From Siphlonurus alternatus (taxonomy: Eukaryota; Arthropoda; Insecta; Ephemeroptera; Siphlonuridae), in contig OX463778.1 in the NCBI GenBank assembly GCA_949825025.1, forward strand, positions 806,001-870,000: 64,000 bases of DNA, given 5' to 3'. Each line of letters starts with the position of its first letter. Within the stretch, counting starts at the first letter, position 1. This document shows positions 39,597-52,256 of this stretch, one piece after another. The translations under genes were made by a program, and so were the position numbers. The notes below the pieces were generated by a model. The model saw only the letters and a program-made list of their open reading frames with translations. It was not told where the DNA came from and made no database searches.

Positions 39597-41978
39597 CTAC
39601 GCGTCGTTCACATCAACTGGAAGTTCATTCATTAAGCTATCTCTACCTGGAATGAAATAGTAACGTGTACCAGGCACCTGGAGAATTCCAGAAAAATGTT
39701 CACCGCTTCTATAGACTCTTACGTAATTATTATTGTAATTATATCCAGCAATAATTACATGATTGTTGTGAATGAGAGGTGGTTGATTTCTATGTAAGAA
39801 ATCATGTTGAAAATCGGAATCAAGGGCAGCAGCAGTACAATTTCTGCCATATGTGAATTGCTGTGTCACGTTGTTTTTGAAGTTGTTGTAGATAATAATT
39901 TTTCTTTTCATTGCGACTGCTGTTGCTAGTTCTACTAGGGTATCTGCATAGTGGAAGTTGGCAAGAAGAGTTGGGTAACGTCTTTTTGCTGATGAATAGA
40001 GATCTGCACTGCATCCCACACTAATAAGCAACATCCGAATTGAGTTTTGGTGGTCAGCTTGAAGTAGAAGGGAATTTCCAAAATATTGTTGATATTTTAG
40101 AATTATATACATAGTGGCTACTCGAAGAATGGAAACATACTTATCCACACCATAAATATTCCATGAGCACGATCCATAAAAACAGTCACCACCTCCAAGA
40201 GTGTTCATCACTTTATAGTGATCTAAAAAGCAAGGATAAATTTGTTCATCATAATTATCGCAAACACGATTCTTTAGCAGAGTGTCATCATAGACAGCAA
40301 GAGGTTGTCTTCTTAGAGAAAGAAGCATATTTTGTACTCTATTATCATTAATATCAAAAACATTTTGAATGAATTCCAGGTCTCGATAACAGTCCACTCT
40401 CATAAGGTAGTCAAGTATGTTTTTAGCAGCCCTTTCGTTCAAATCTTCTGGTGTTATTCTAGGGACTGTGGGAAATTGAACTTGTAATGTCAGGCGAGGT
40501 GCGGGGGATGGGACGGTCGTGCGAGGCGCGCGAGGTGCGACGGTCGTGTGAGGTGCGACGGTCGTGCGAGGTGAGACGGTCGGTCGAGGTGCGACGGTCG
40601 GGCGAGGTGCGACGGTCGGTCGGGGTGCGACGGTCGGTCGAGGTGCGACGGTCGGGCGAGGTGCGACGGTCGGTCGAGGTGCGACGGTCGGTCGAGGTGC
40701 GACGGTCGGTCGAGTTGCGACGGTCGGTCGAGGTGCGACGGTCGGTCGAGGTGCGACGGTCGGGCGAGGTGCGGGGGGCGGGGCAGTCGTGCGAGGCGCG
40801 CGAGCTCGGACATTTCTGCGAGTCGCGGGACCAGGGACAATAATGCGAGTCACGGGGACAGATGCAGTAGAGGAGAGACCAGAAGTCGCAGGGAGATCAG
40901 AAGATGGTGATGTACTCTCGATTTCGGGTAGCCTCAGTCCATCCTTGCAGGGACCACTATACACTTTATTGGCACTTGCAAAAAAAGTTGCTACCTTACA
41001 TCCTGGATTCTTTATTATTCTCCTCTTCTTGGGGTTTTCTAGATCAAAAGGGACTTTGAAGAAGTACTGTCTGTACATAAACTCCGAGATGTAAAAGTCC
41101 AAACCGTCTTCCCGGTTGCACTTAACTGCATCTCTTAGAGCTCTCCAATTACGCTCTTGCGTGTTCGTATGAATATATCGATATCTTGGATGCACAAAAT
41201 TGTATTTGTGGATCACAACACCATGGCTTGCGAACCCCAACTCTTTATCAATTCCTCTGTAAGGTTTGAAACCATCCGTATATATTGTTGTGCCCTCCTC
41301 GACGTGAGCTGCTATTATTTTAAATAACGTTGCACGTCTCCGATTTGGTACTCGTACGAGGAACATTTCCCTTGTCTCTCGGCATATTCCACCTAATATC
41401 CAAAAATGCTCGGATACTAGCACTCTTCCTACATGGTACTTACAAACTGCAAGATGCGCTTCATCCAGCTCGACGATATATCCAAGACCCCCGATTTTTT
41501 TATCACTTGAAATATTTGAGATAATTATTTCACATATTGCTCTAAATTTATAGTACCAGTGTATGGCAGTTTTCTCCTCTACATTGCACTCGGTTGCAGC
41601 TTGACCAACTGGTTTTGCCTCTACAAAGAAATAAAGTAACTGTACAATTCTGCCATAAGGAATACGTGCGTGTTCAAATAAAGTATTTTCCAAAGGTGAC
41701 ACTTGATGTTGACAACGCCTATTGTGTCTGCGATCAATCACATTGCATCTAAAAATGTAGCCACACCCATTATTTGCTGAAGTGTATCCCATTTTTATAT
41801 TTCCACATTTTGTACAACCTGGACCATCATCTCTACCAGGAATAAGTCCACATACCACGAGAGCTGTTACAAGAATATCTTTTTTATCTTCGTCAAGTGG
41901 GAAATAAGTTAGAACATTTGAAGAACGAAGGTTTGGGGATATTGCTTCCCAACTTGCCTTATCAACAATATAATTCAT
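39597..41978 (-). CDS. IS1595/Merlin-type transposase fused to an OTU-like cysteine protease domain
   Basis: One uninterrupted 793-codon frame. Residues 50-105 form a zinc ribbon (C55, C58, C72/C78, C89) leading to NTLFEHARIPY. Residues 120-155 look like a helix-turn-helix. The ISXO2/IS1595 catalytic core follows, with D172 in VELDEAH, D235 in IYTDGF and E275 in NTQERNW, so the DDE triad is complete. Residues about 395-495 are a Pro/Thr/Arg-rich linker of RPTVAP repeats. The C-terminal part (about 500-793) resembles OTU proteases: GGGDCFYGS (C599) as nucleophile motif and EHFSGIL (H761) as the histidine motif. The usual first aspartate of D-x-x-C is G596 here. The transposase call is firm; the OTU call is motif-level. 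It is intact, so recently active or selected. Confidence 0.88.
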   Translation of the reverse strand: MNYIVDKASWEAISPNLRSSNVLTYFPLDEDKKDILVTALVVCGLIPGRDDGPGCTKCGNIKMGYTSANNGCGYIFRCNVIDRRHNRRCQHQVSPLENTLFEHARIPYGRIVQLLYFFVEAKPVGQAATECNVEEKTAIHWYYKFRAICEIIISNISSDKKIGGLGYIVELDEAHLAVCKYHVGRVLVSEHFWILGGICRETREMFLVRVPNRRRATLFKIIAAHVEEGTTIYTDGFKPYRGIDKELGFASHGVVIHKYNFVHPRYRYIHTNTQERNWRALRDAVKCNREDGLDFYISEFMYRQYFFKVPFDLENPKKRRIIKNPGCKVATFFASANKVYSGPCKDGLRLPEIESTSPSSDLPATSGLSSTASVPVTRIIVPGPATRRNVRARAPRTTAPPPAPRPTVAPRPTVAPRPTVATRPTVAPRPTVAPRPTVAPRPTVAPRPTVAPRPTVAPRPTVAPRPTVSPRTTVAPHTTVAPRAPRTTVPSPAPRLTLQVQFPTVPRITPEDLNERAAKNILDYLMRVDCYRDLEFIQNVFDINDNRVQNMLLSLRRQPLAVYDDTLLKNRVCDNYDEQIYPCFLDHYKVMNTLGGGDCFYGSCSWNIYGVDKYVSILRVATMYIILKYQQYFGNSLLLQADHQNSIRMLLISVGCSADLYSSAKRRYPTLLANFHYADTLVELATAVAMKRKIIIYNNFKNNVTQQFTYGRNCTAAALDSDFQHDFLHRNQPPLIHNNHVIIAGYNYNNNYVRVYRSGEHFSGILQVPGTRYYFIPGRDSLMNELPVDVNDA
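40494..40796 (-). repeat. In-frame 18-bp minisatellite encoding the RPTVAP linker
   Basis: Around eleven clean copies of an 18-base unit (plus strand GGTCGGTCGAGGTGCGAC) lie between about 40569 and 40766, with degenerate copies on both sides. The length is a multiple of three, so slippage changes the linker without breaking the frame. The strong G+C content contrasts with the rest of the gene. The repeat opens all frames, which explains the overlapping open frames here. Confidence 0.9.
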
Positions 41979-42955
<977 letters not shown>

Positions 42956-43578
42956 TACATTGTATACATTTTATATTACTACTATACCTCAGACGAAATT
43001 CACCAGTAAATTAATACATAGTCTGTTAATTTACTGCTGCAATGAAGTCCTTTTTCAGAAAACTATTTTTTATTTTAAATAATTAAATAAAGATATTATA
43101 TTACTATAAATTATTTACAATTTAATATAACAAAATTTCATGTTCCTCTTTTCTTTATATACGATTAAAATTTAATACTGGAAAAAGTTTTAAATTTTAG
43201 CTGTGTTGACGAAAATTATTCATCAAACTTGAATATCGTGTCTCTTTTTTTTTATATAGTACTCTATTTCTGGTATATGAAATAAAAAGAAACAAAAAAA
43301 AAATACTATAGGAGTGCAATTTAGTGAAATATGCATAACTTTATATATTTCAGTTTCAACTTGGCTGATTTTAAAACATATAAATTTAATATGCTTAATT
43401 CGTAATGCATAATTTTAATTTCAATGCAATGCATTTAATTGTTTTTTGTTTGTATTTCTTTCAATTAATGGATGTAATGATGTAGTACGGTCTACCATTG
43501 CCATATCATTTTGACTCGAACAGAAAATAAAAACTTCTATTTTATATCAATGTTATAAGTGCAAACTATATATATTAT

Positions 43579-43962
43579 GGTGGAGATAATGTCGGTCAGC
43601 TGTTTTTTTTTAGCTCCATTTGATTAACATGTAAACCTTAGCAAATTCACAAAAATTCCGAAATTTTTTTGAAAGGCAGATATTAGTGCCTAAAAGCCTT
43701 AGAAAAAATTTCAAAACAATTCAACGAGCTGATTTTTTTTAATTAATTTTTTTAATTTTCAGCATAGGGCTTTCCCATGGAGGGACAAACTAAAAAATTA
43801 ATTAAAAAAATCGGCTCGTTTAATTGTTTTGATTTTTTTTTATGGCTTTTAGGCACTAATATCTGCCTCTCAAAAAATTTTCAGAATTTTTGTGAATTTG
43901 CTAAGGTTTACATGTTAATCAAATGGAGCTAAAAAAAACAGCTGACTGACGTTATCTCTACC
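43579..43962. mobile_element. 384-bp foldback MITE, GGTAGAGATAA family, TTAT-flanked
   Basis: Almost the whole length is an inverted repeat. The left starts GGTGGAGATAATG, and the right read inward is GGTAGAGATAACG. CAGCTG, TTTGATTAACATGTAAACC and GGCACTAATATCTGCC-type words are mirrored. TTAT stands on both sides (43575-43578 and 43963-43966). A TTAA-like 4-bp target suggests piggyBac- or Kolobok-type mobilisation; this is an inference. Confidence 0.75.
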
Positions 43963-43966
43963 TTAT

Positions 43967-46930
43967 ATGCTTTTCGTAAATTTTGCTTTGGTACTTTTGG
44001 TAGCTCAATTGAAAGTCAGTAAATAATAATATGTATTAATGTCAACATTGAAAAACCTTGCTAATTGCTGTACGTCCGATGATAAACCTAAATTATTAAT
44101 TTTTATTTGCAGTTATTAATTGCAAAAATAAAAGATAATTCGTCACTCGTCCGCCAGTAATGAGTTATCTGCCATTTATGGCGAGGACAACAATGAATAA
44201 GAAATGTTACAGCTCATAATATATGCGCTCAACTGAAATATCAACGAAATCGTGGTGGGCAGATAGCTCATTGTTTCGGACGAGGGACGAAATGTTATTA
44301 ATATGAATAGAAAAAAAAATCATATGATTAATTTTTTGATTAATTAATTTGAATATGACTATAACATGTAGCTATATACCACAGATCTCACGATACTCTC
44401 TTCATAACATTGTATAATTATATTATGTATAATATAATGATTAAATAAAATTATCATATTTTGCCTCTTTAATTAAAAAATAATAATTAAGGTGCACCCA
44501 TCTGCAATCCTTAACAGCAATATTAAAATTATTTGAAATTTCATGAAGAACTAAGATGAAGTATATACAGCAATTCAAAATTAAACGCTCTCTTTATATT
44601 AATACGATATAGATATTACGATATTTTATTAATATTTTTATTGCTACAATTAAAAACTTAATTTTAAATATAGTCAATCGTGCATGGGAGCATAAATATT
44701 ATTATTACAATATATTTCGGAGTTTTTGGACTCTCACAAAAGATGTAACTAATGAAAACACAATTGTATATTATATATATAATATTATATTTTGTATAAA
44801 CATGTGGACACTAAGAGTGTAGCCAATCATAAAAGTGTTTCTGAAATCTGTGCGGTAAAGATACTCGGGTAAAGAATTTTATGATTTTTTCACATGCACA
44901 CAATTCTGTATCTGCCATGTATATGTAATGCTGTAACTCAGATAAATTTTAATTTGACATTGCAGAAGAAATTTAAATAACACAAAAGCTATTGAAAATT
45001 CCAATTTCGAAAATTTATTCATCTCCTAATAGACATGCCAATGAAAATGCAGATAACTGAAATATTCATTTGAAGTAATCTTCCACTATAATGTTCCGTG
45101 CCAGTAAATACACCTTTAACTTCTTGTTAAAATTCACAATATTGCATATATAGTTCACAATATCAATATGGCAATCTATTTATAATTATAAGCATACTAA
45201 TTAATTTGTTGAGGTAATTAAAATTTTAATCAATGGCAACAAAGATATTTTTTTGGCTTGTAAAATACTGCACATTTTACACGTGCAATGTTAGTGTGTG
45301 CTATTTTTTTTACATGATAATAAGGTGGTGGATATATTTATGTACTATTATGTATCCTCTCTCTAAATGTGGTTAGAAGGCCTTTATGCAGTAGCACTAT
45401 ATAGGATGTAATATACGTAGTATATGTTATATTAATATGCATTTGACAAATACATATTATAATCATCCCTTAAGAAAAATCCATCATTTTAGCATAGTAA
45501 AATTGCAATATTGCATGCAACATTAATGACAATTTGGTGCAATTAAACCACAATATTATTACACTATATAAACTTGGACACTATTTCACAATTTATTAAA
45601 TTGTAATAAATTACCATTAATTGTGAGAATTAAATATGGAAATTTATCATTTAATTAATCTTCATTTTATGGTAGATTATAAATTGTGCCATACTTATAG
45701 TGCGGTCAATAAAATTATAATAATATTATGCATATCGATAATTTCTAGCATCATAATTAAAAAATGTGTGGATTGTTCAATTTGTGCATGCCTCATCACA
45801 CTATAATATACGAAAGATATCAATAACATTATAATTTAACGGCAAACTGCTCTTGACAGAGGGCTTACTCCTGTACCTATTATAACAGTGTTAGTGCATT
45901 ATGAGCTTTATAATATGAGAAAACTTGCGAGTTATCGTGCCATGTGACATATTAAAAAGAAAAAATAACATAAAAAATTTATTATATATAAAAAAAGAAA
46001 TTTCAATTGTCTATCTAGCCATTTATATTAAGAGATGTGGGCACATGCTGAATTGATTTATAATTTATTATTGTTTTATGCTGACGAGTCTGAGATGGAG
46101 TCTGGCGTGGATTCAAAAAACAAAAATAGGGTCAATGATGCTTTTCGGGGGTTGGGAGCGACCCCAAGCCACCCCTGGATCCGCGCCTCCACGCCTGGCT
46201 GGCGTATTATTTAGCAGACGATAGTATATATTTAAGTACTTAAATTTCATGTACAGTATATAAACAATTAAAAAATAAACAATTCTTTATATAGCTTTGT
46301 ATTTGTTGTGTGTGTTATAGGATTAGGATCTATGTCTAAAATAAAATTCATTTTCTGCATGTGGAATTTTATAGAAAATAATGTGCAAAATGTGTAGTCC
46401 CTCATAATGTGACATTTTGTAAAACACTCTAGTTTAATAAGTAAGTGTAGCAAATATTTGCCTGTATCTAAGGAATCATTACATGCATGTAAAATATTGT
46501 GTCATCTTTTGCCACAAAATTAAATGTATCAATGTTATTCCCCGAACACGAGTTTTCTAAAATCTTGGGGTTTATTGTGTACAAATATTTGGTAGTATAT
46601 AATGTTAAAATATAGGTGTGTGTTTCTTTCAATAAAAAAAAAAATTAAAAATATATCTAATTTTATTAAACAACATGCAGCACAAAAAAATAAACATATT
46701 ATTAGTAAAGTAAATTATTTTAACAGTAAGAAAATAATAAAGTTATTCAGTAACTATTATCTCAATTGATTGATTTCATATAAAAATAATATTTGTTATT
46801 AAAATTTATTACATTAAATATCATTAAATAATAAATATATCTTTAAAAGTCCACATGATAATCAAATAAATAACTACTTGAAATATATATGTAATTTATG
46901 TTCATCAACATGCTAAGTAATAAAGTAATG
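43967..46930. other. A+T-rich loop sequence, no gene
   Basis: No coding exon, RNA gene or mirrored element was recognised in about 3 kb. The only notable item is a fragment of the CAGGCGCGG MITE family at 46150-46188 (ending CTGGATCCGCGCCT). Confidence 0.5.
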
Positions 46931-46936
46931 TACTGC

Positions 46937-47400
46937 TATAGTATATAATATAATATAATATAATATAATATAATATAATATAATATAATATAATATAATA
47001 TAATATAATATAATATAATATAATATAATATAATATAATATAATATAATATAATATAATGTAATGTAATGTAATGTAATGTAATGTAATGTAATGTAATG
47101 TAATGTAATGTAATGTAATGTAATGTAATGTAATGTAATGTAATGTAATGTAATGTAATGTAATGTAATGTAATGTAATGTAATATAATATAATATAATA
47201 TAATATAATATAATATAATATAATATAATATAATATAATATAATATAATATAATATAATATAATATAATATAATATAATATAATATAATATAATATAATA
47301 TAATATAATATAATATAATATAATATAATATAATATAATATAATATAATATAATATAATATAATATAATATAATATAATATATAATATTATATTATATTA
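46937..47400. repeat. Pentanucleotide array: (TAATA)n, (TAATG)n, (TAATA)n blocks
   Basis: Uninterrupted ATAAT repeats to about 47058, then a pure TAATG block to about 47181, then TAATA again to about 47380, ending in imperfect TATAAT and TA repeats. Confidence 0.97.
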
Positions 47401-47705
47401 TATTATATATATATATATATAAAATAATTTCATATAGTAATTCTGTTTTCATGCATGCAAAATTAATAAACATTGGTAATAGCATTTATGAGAGTTATGT
47501 CTGACATAGAAATTACTTATTCATTAAAACTCAATAATTCATAAAATAATTTCCATTATAAAAAAAATATCATGCACAATGATGCTCGATCACCAACTTG
47601 ACAGTGCTAATTGATAAATTGCAATCATAAATTGCCTGATATAAATATATGTATCTAACGTGAACAAGTTTATGCATCATGGTATATTTTTGTAGTGTTG
47701 TTTAA

Positions 47706-48350
47706 AGTAGAGTGAGCGATTGCATTTTTTTAATATTTTATTTTCTAAAAATAGTTTAAGGTACCCTCTATTGAGAAATGAAAACCAAAAAATTCCATCT
47801 CAAATAGTTTCACCACAAAAAATTACCAAAGTTGGTGTTTCGGAGGCCTTTAACGTGCAGCCTTATGGAACATAAAACCGCGTTTTACTGCAACATTTTC
47901 TGAACTATGCTACCATTTAAAAAATACCTACGTAATCTATGATAAATTCTTTAATGGATTTTTAAATAAAAAAATTTTTTTACGGAGCCGTTTTTTCGGA
48001 AAAAAATCTTTAAGTTTTTGCGGGTTAATTCCCATAAGGATTTTCATGATTTTTTTCCAAGAAAACGACCCCGTAAAAAAATTTTTTTATTTGAAAATTC
48101 ATTAAAGAATTCATCATAGATTACGTAAGTATTTTTTAAATGGTACATAGTTCAGAAAAAGTTGGAGTAAAACGCGGTTTTATGTTCCATAAGGCTGCAC
48201 GTTAAAGGCCTCCGAAACACCAACTTTGGGAATTTTTTGTGGTGAAACTATTTGAGATGGAATTTTTTGGTTTTCATTTCTCAATAGAGGGCAGCTTAAA
48301 CTATTTTTAAAAAATAAAATATTAAAAAAAATGAACTCGCTCACTCTACT
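47706..48350. mobile_element. 645-bp foldback MITE with AGTAGAGTGAGCG ends and TTAA target
   Basis: AGTAGAGTGAGCGA at the left is mirrored by TCGCTCACTCTACT at the right, with TTAA on both sides (47702-47705 and 48351-48354). Mirroring continues through GGTGTTTCGGAGGCCTTTAA to a centre near 48025. Exact TTAA duplication suits piggyBac or Kolobok groups. Confidence 0.85.
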
Positions 48351-48395
48351 TTAATTGTTTTACGAATTATTGCTCCTTGATGTTTTTCAACTTAA

Positions 48396-48738
48396 GGTAC
48401 AGATAATACGGATAATCTGACCCAATGCTAAAAAAATCCATGAAAATTATGAAAAAAAAATTAAATGTTCTCCTCTACGTCCCCTATACAGTAAAATATC
48501 AGGTATACAAAAACGAGCTATATAGACTAGTTTTCTAGTAAATAAATTTAACATTGAGAAATGGAACTTCCATGTAAAATTAGTCAACTTTAAAAATTAA
48601 TAACTCGAAAACTAGATCGTTTTTATATACCTGATATTTTACCTACTGATAGGGGATGAACATTTTAATTTTTTTTTCATAATTTTCATGAAAGGGATTT
48701 TTTTAGCATTGGGCCAGCTGATCCGTATTATCTCTACC
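48396..48738. mobile_element. 343-bp foldback MITE with GGTAGAGATAATACGG ends and TTAA target
   Basis: GGTACAGATAATACGGAT at the left is mirrored by ATCCGTATTATCTCTACC at the right, with TTAA at 48392-48395 and 48739-48742. The first ten bases match the end of the 43579-43962 element, so both probably used the same transposase. Confidence 0.85.
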
Positions 48739-48954
48739 TTAATAATCTCTAAAATTAATAACATATATTTTTTCATTGAGAACGAAGAGAATTTCCGTTC
48801 ATGCGGACATTATAATAAGTTATAATATGTATAAGTCCTGATTCAATGCAGAGAGAGAGAGAAAAAAAAAAGATAAACACATTAATTTTTTTATGCCCTT
48901 TTCAAACAAAATTATGACAATTACTATATATATATATATATATAATGGAGTGTG

Positions 48955-49254
48955 GACCTCAATTTTTTTATTGCAAAAATAGATAGAGCGTGCAAAATTA
49001 TGCCACCCTGAATTTGTTCAAATTTTTTAGAGCCCGGGAACTATTTTTAAAAAAATATTGAAAGTCCTTTTTGTGACGTCACGCGGCGGCAAGTCCTATC
49101 TTTTTCTTAAGGAACGGCGCCTCGTGACGTCACAAAAATAACTTTCAATAATTTCTTAATAATATATTTACCGGGCTCTATAAAATCTGAAAAAAATCAG
49201 GATAGCACAATTTTGCACCTTCTATCCATTTCTGCAATAAAAAAAATTGAGGTC
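48955..49254. mobile_element. 300-bp foldback MITE with GACCTCAATTTTTTTATTGC ends
   Basis: GACCTCAATTTTTTTATTGC at the left is mirrored at the right. The centre holds two perfect TGACGTCA palindromes (49074-49081 and 49125-49132) placed symmetrically. It shares GAACTATTTTTAAA and ATTGAAAGTCC with 37393-37726. No clear target duplication. Confidence 0.75.
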
Positions 49255-49624
49255 GATAATCTACTAATTATCGCTTTCATAATGCTTTCAATAATTAAAA
49301 TAATATATTATCTAATAAAGTTTGTTTATTTATTTAAATAAATAATTTATTTATTTATTTATTCCACCTATGTAAATTAATACATAATATATATTATATA
49401 TGCATTATTTTATTGTAAAAAAAATTAAAAGAATAATAAAACAAACAAAAGAAAGTAAAAATAAAAATGGACAAAATATGCATGTTTGAAAATTTTTAGG
49501 GTGAGGACCAATACTGTAGCACCAAAGGGGCACCATGACACAAAAGTGGCATTGATCCATAAAATATACATATATATTTTAAGGTTATAGAGGCCTAGTC
49601 ATACAAAATATTATTACATGTTCA

Positions 49625-49850
49625 ATAGATGTCTCTTTAAACAAAAAGAGAAAGAAGAAGGTGGCTGTAATTTAACATCGGCAGGTAAGTTATTCCACTG
49701 ACAATGAGTGCATGGTGCAACGGTATACAAACTATACAAAGCCGTTTCGATTCGATAAAGTAAAGTCCGTACTTTGTGGGAGGGATAATTCTAGCCACAC
49801 CAAATTGCGTCCACGAATTTCACGACCACTCACAACAATATATAATGAAT
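49625..49850 (-). pseudogene. Non-LTR retrotransposon reverse transcriptase, C-terminal fragment
   Basis: The minus strand reads ARIIPPTKYGLYFIESKRL and, after a frame change, WNNLPADVKLQPPSSFSF, then KRHLLNM and a stop. This is the typical end of jockey/CR1-type LINE polymerases (a W-N-x-L-P motif followed by a short K/R-rich helix). Only the last ~70 residues remain and the frame is broken. Confidence 0.7.
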
Positions 49851-50354
49851 ACTTACATCCATCTCGTTATTTTAGAGATTTTACGTAAATTGATTAAAAA
49901 AATAGAACCCCAAAAATTGCATATAATTAAAACTAACGATCAAACATTTTAAATTGCAACTTATTTTTGCAAAAAAAAAAAATAATAACAATAAATAAAT
50001 AAAATAAGTAAAAGTAAGTATTAAGCTCAAAACCCGAAATAATCAATTATTTCGAGTTTTGAGCATATATAACTACCTCAAATCGAATTGAGCAAAAACC
50101 GACGGAGACTTTTTTAAATCGTGTTTTGCGCGTTTTCATTTGAGCAAAACTAGTTCTGCGCATCAATTAAGCATTTTTCAAAGACATTAATTTATTTAGG
50201 ACTTTTTAATTTGAGGATCAGAAGATCTCTATGCAGGCATGGACATATGGAGCTGTCCCTAAATAAGTACTAAAATATTTCCAGGGCTAAAATTCAGAGT
50301 TATTTAAAGTTTTGCAAAGAATGCCCTGACTGCCAATATAAATATTTTTTTAAA

Positions 50355-51130
50355 TACAGGGTGTCCCAAAGATCTTTAGGTTTTTCAAACCCAAATTACG
50401 AACAAACAAACAAAATTAATACTGACTTCATATACATCAAATTAAAGCTCTGAATTTAACATTTTCAAAAATGTCAACAGAAAAAAAAATTAGAATGGTG
50501 ATTTTTTTTTACCCGTTAGAAAGCAAAATGAGCACTTTTTTTTCAAAATCACGACTGCACCTGCACTTAAAAATTGTTCACTTCAATTCTCATGCTTGAT
50601 AATTTTTTTTTTCAAAGAAAATGCAACAATGCTTCTCTAAATGGGCACCATTGGTGGCTCAGCAAACATTCAGTCCCCCCAAAAGCTCACGCCACACATT
50701 GCGCAACATGACAGGCATGGTGGACTGGATCGTGGTGGTGATGCGCTGCTTTAGCTCCAGCACGTCTCACACTGGAATTGTGAATACGGTGCCTTCCACT
50801 GCAAGTTCCTTCCACCTTCCACATGATAGCCCCGTAGGAAGAATTCTGAAGGAGTACAGTGAGGGGACCTGGGGACCCATGGTGTGGAGTCTTAAAAGCC
50901 TATACAGAGGCCTTGGCCCCAAAGCGACGCAAGAAACAGTGCAAAAAGCTCCCATTTTGGCCATTTTGCCTTCTGACAGGTAAAAACTAAAAATCACTTT
51001 TCAGATTTTTTTTTCTGTTCACATTTTTGAAAATGTTAAATTCAGAGCTTTAATTTTATGTATAAAAAGTGAACATTAAAACACGCCAAACGGTGGTTAT
51101 TTAGCTTTGAAAAATCTAAAGAAAACGTGA
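50355..51130 (-). pseudogene. Degenerate mariner-like (IS630/Tc1) element with transposase remnant
   Basis: The left end TACAGGGTGTCCCAAAG and ~150 bases of imperfect inverted repeat (AAATTAAAGCTCTGAATTTA and its inverse near 51035) bracket a broken minus-strand gene. Recognisable pieces are PRSPHCTPSEFFLRGYHV, then ELKQRITTTIQSTMPVML, VWREL and, after a stop, ATNGAHL, the standard C-terminal end of this transposase group. Several stops and frame changes make it dead. It appears to sit inside another small inverted repeat (about 50290-50340 against 51225-51270). Confidence 0.75.
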
Positions 51131-51379
51131 GTTCAAATCTCTATGTATTTTACTTATTAACTTTATAGGCTTAACAACTTATAGGCCTTTACCTTAATTT
51201 TTTTCCAGCAGACGAGTCGATTCCAGCTGGCAGTCTTTGCAAAACTTTAAATAACTCTGAATTGTAGCCTAATTTAGAAATATTGACTATATATTTCATT
51301 GCATTAATTAATTTAAAAATATAGTGCCATGTCCATATAAGCTTAATAAAAGCCAATTTTAATTCTTTTAAATATGATA

Positions 51380-51495
51380 CAGGCGCGGATCCAGGGGGGG
51401 GGGGCTGGGGGAGCTGCCCCGAAATTTTGGATTTAACATGGGCAATATAGGCATTTTCCGGCCCCACTCCAAATTTTTTTCTGGATCCGCGCCTG
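51380..51495. mobile_element. 116-bp hAT-like MITE, CAGGCGCGGATCCAG family
   Basis: Starts CAGGCGCGGATCCAG and ends CTGGATCCGCGCCTG. The 8-bp repeat ATATGATA flanks it exactly (51372-51379 and 51496-51503). The body is a G-run followed by the inverse-complement-like GGGGGAGCTGCCCC. This is the reference copy for fragments at 16511, 46150 and 58782. Confidence 0.92.
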
Positions 51496-51500
51496 ATATG

Positions 51501-51582
<82 letters not shown>

Positions 51583-51669
51583 CTAGTGTGTGAGTTATTA
51601 TATATTATATATAAACTTATATTAAAGTAAAATTATATATACTAATTGAAGATGTAATTATAAATTAAA

Positions 51670-52163
51670 GTTTAAACTTTTCCGGTCTGGTGTATGGGGC
51701 ATGAAAGTCCCAAGATTTGAAACTAAGTTATAATACTTATAATTGAGATATATATATATCTTGATGACATGGAGAAATCCGAGAAATTAATTTATCCATG
51801 CTTGAAAAACTCAACGAAATTTCCCAATGCCTTGACTTAATTCTACAGTTTAAACACTGGTGCGAAAGAGATTTATTACATCGAGTTCATAATTTGTCCG
51901 CTAGAGACCACAAGCGGTCAGAAAAAAAAATCCCGCTTCGAAGCTTGAAACACAAATAAAATTAAATAGCCAAAAAAATATTCAACAAAATTTCTTCGAT
52001 GTATATATTATATGTATTTATGATTCCAGTTATATGTACTTTTACCTTCACATTAAAGTCATTAAAATCTGTAAAATTTAACTTTTGGTTTTGTCAAATT
52101 TACATTTTTTTTTTAAATTTTATTAAAAAAAGCTGGCTGGGATTGATCGAATAACGTACGTGC

Positions 52164-52256
<93 letters not shown>

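Noticed and set aside
40487..41094. Long open frames on the plus strand and in a second minus frame over the minisatellite
   Set aside because: The 18-bp repeat opens several frames at once. Only the 793-codon frame carries domains on both sides.
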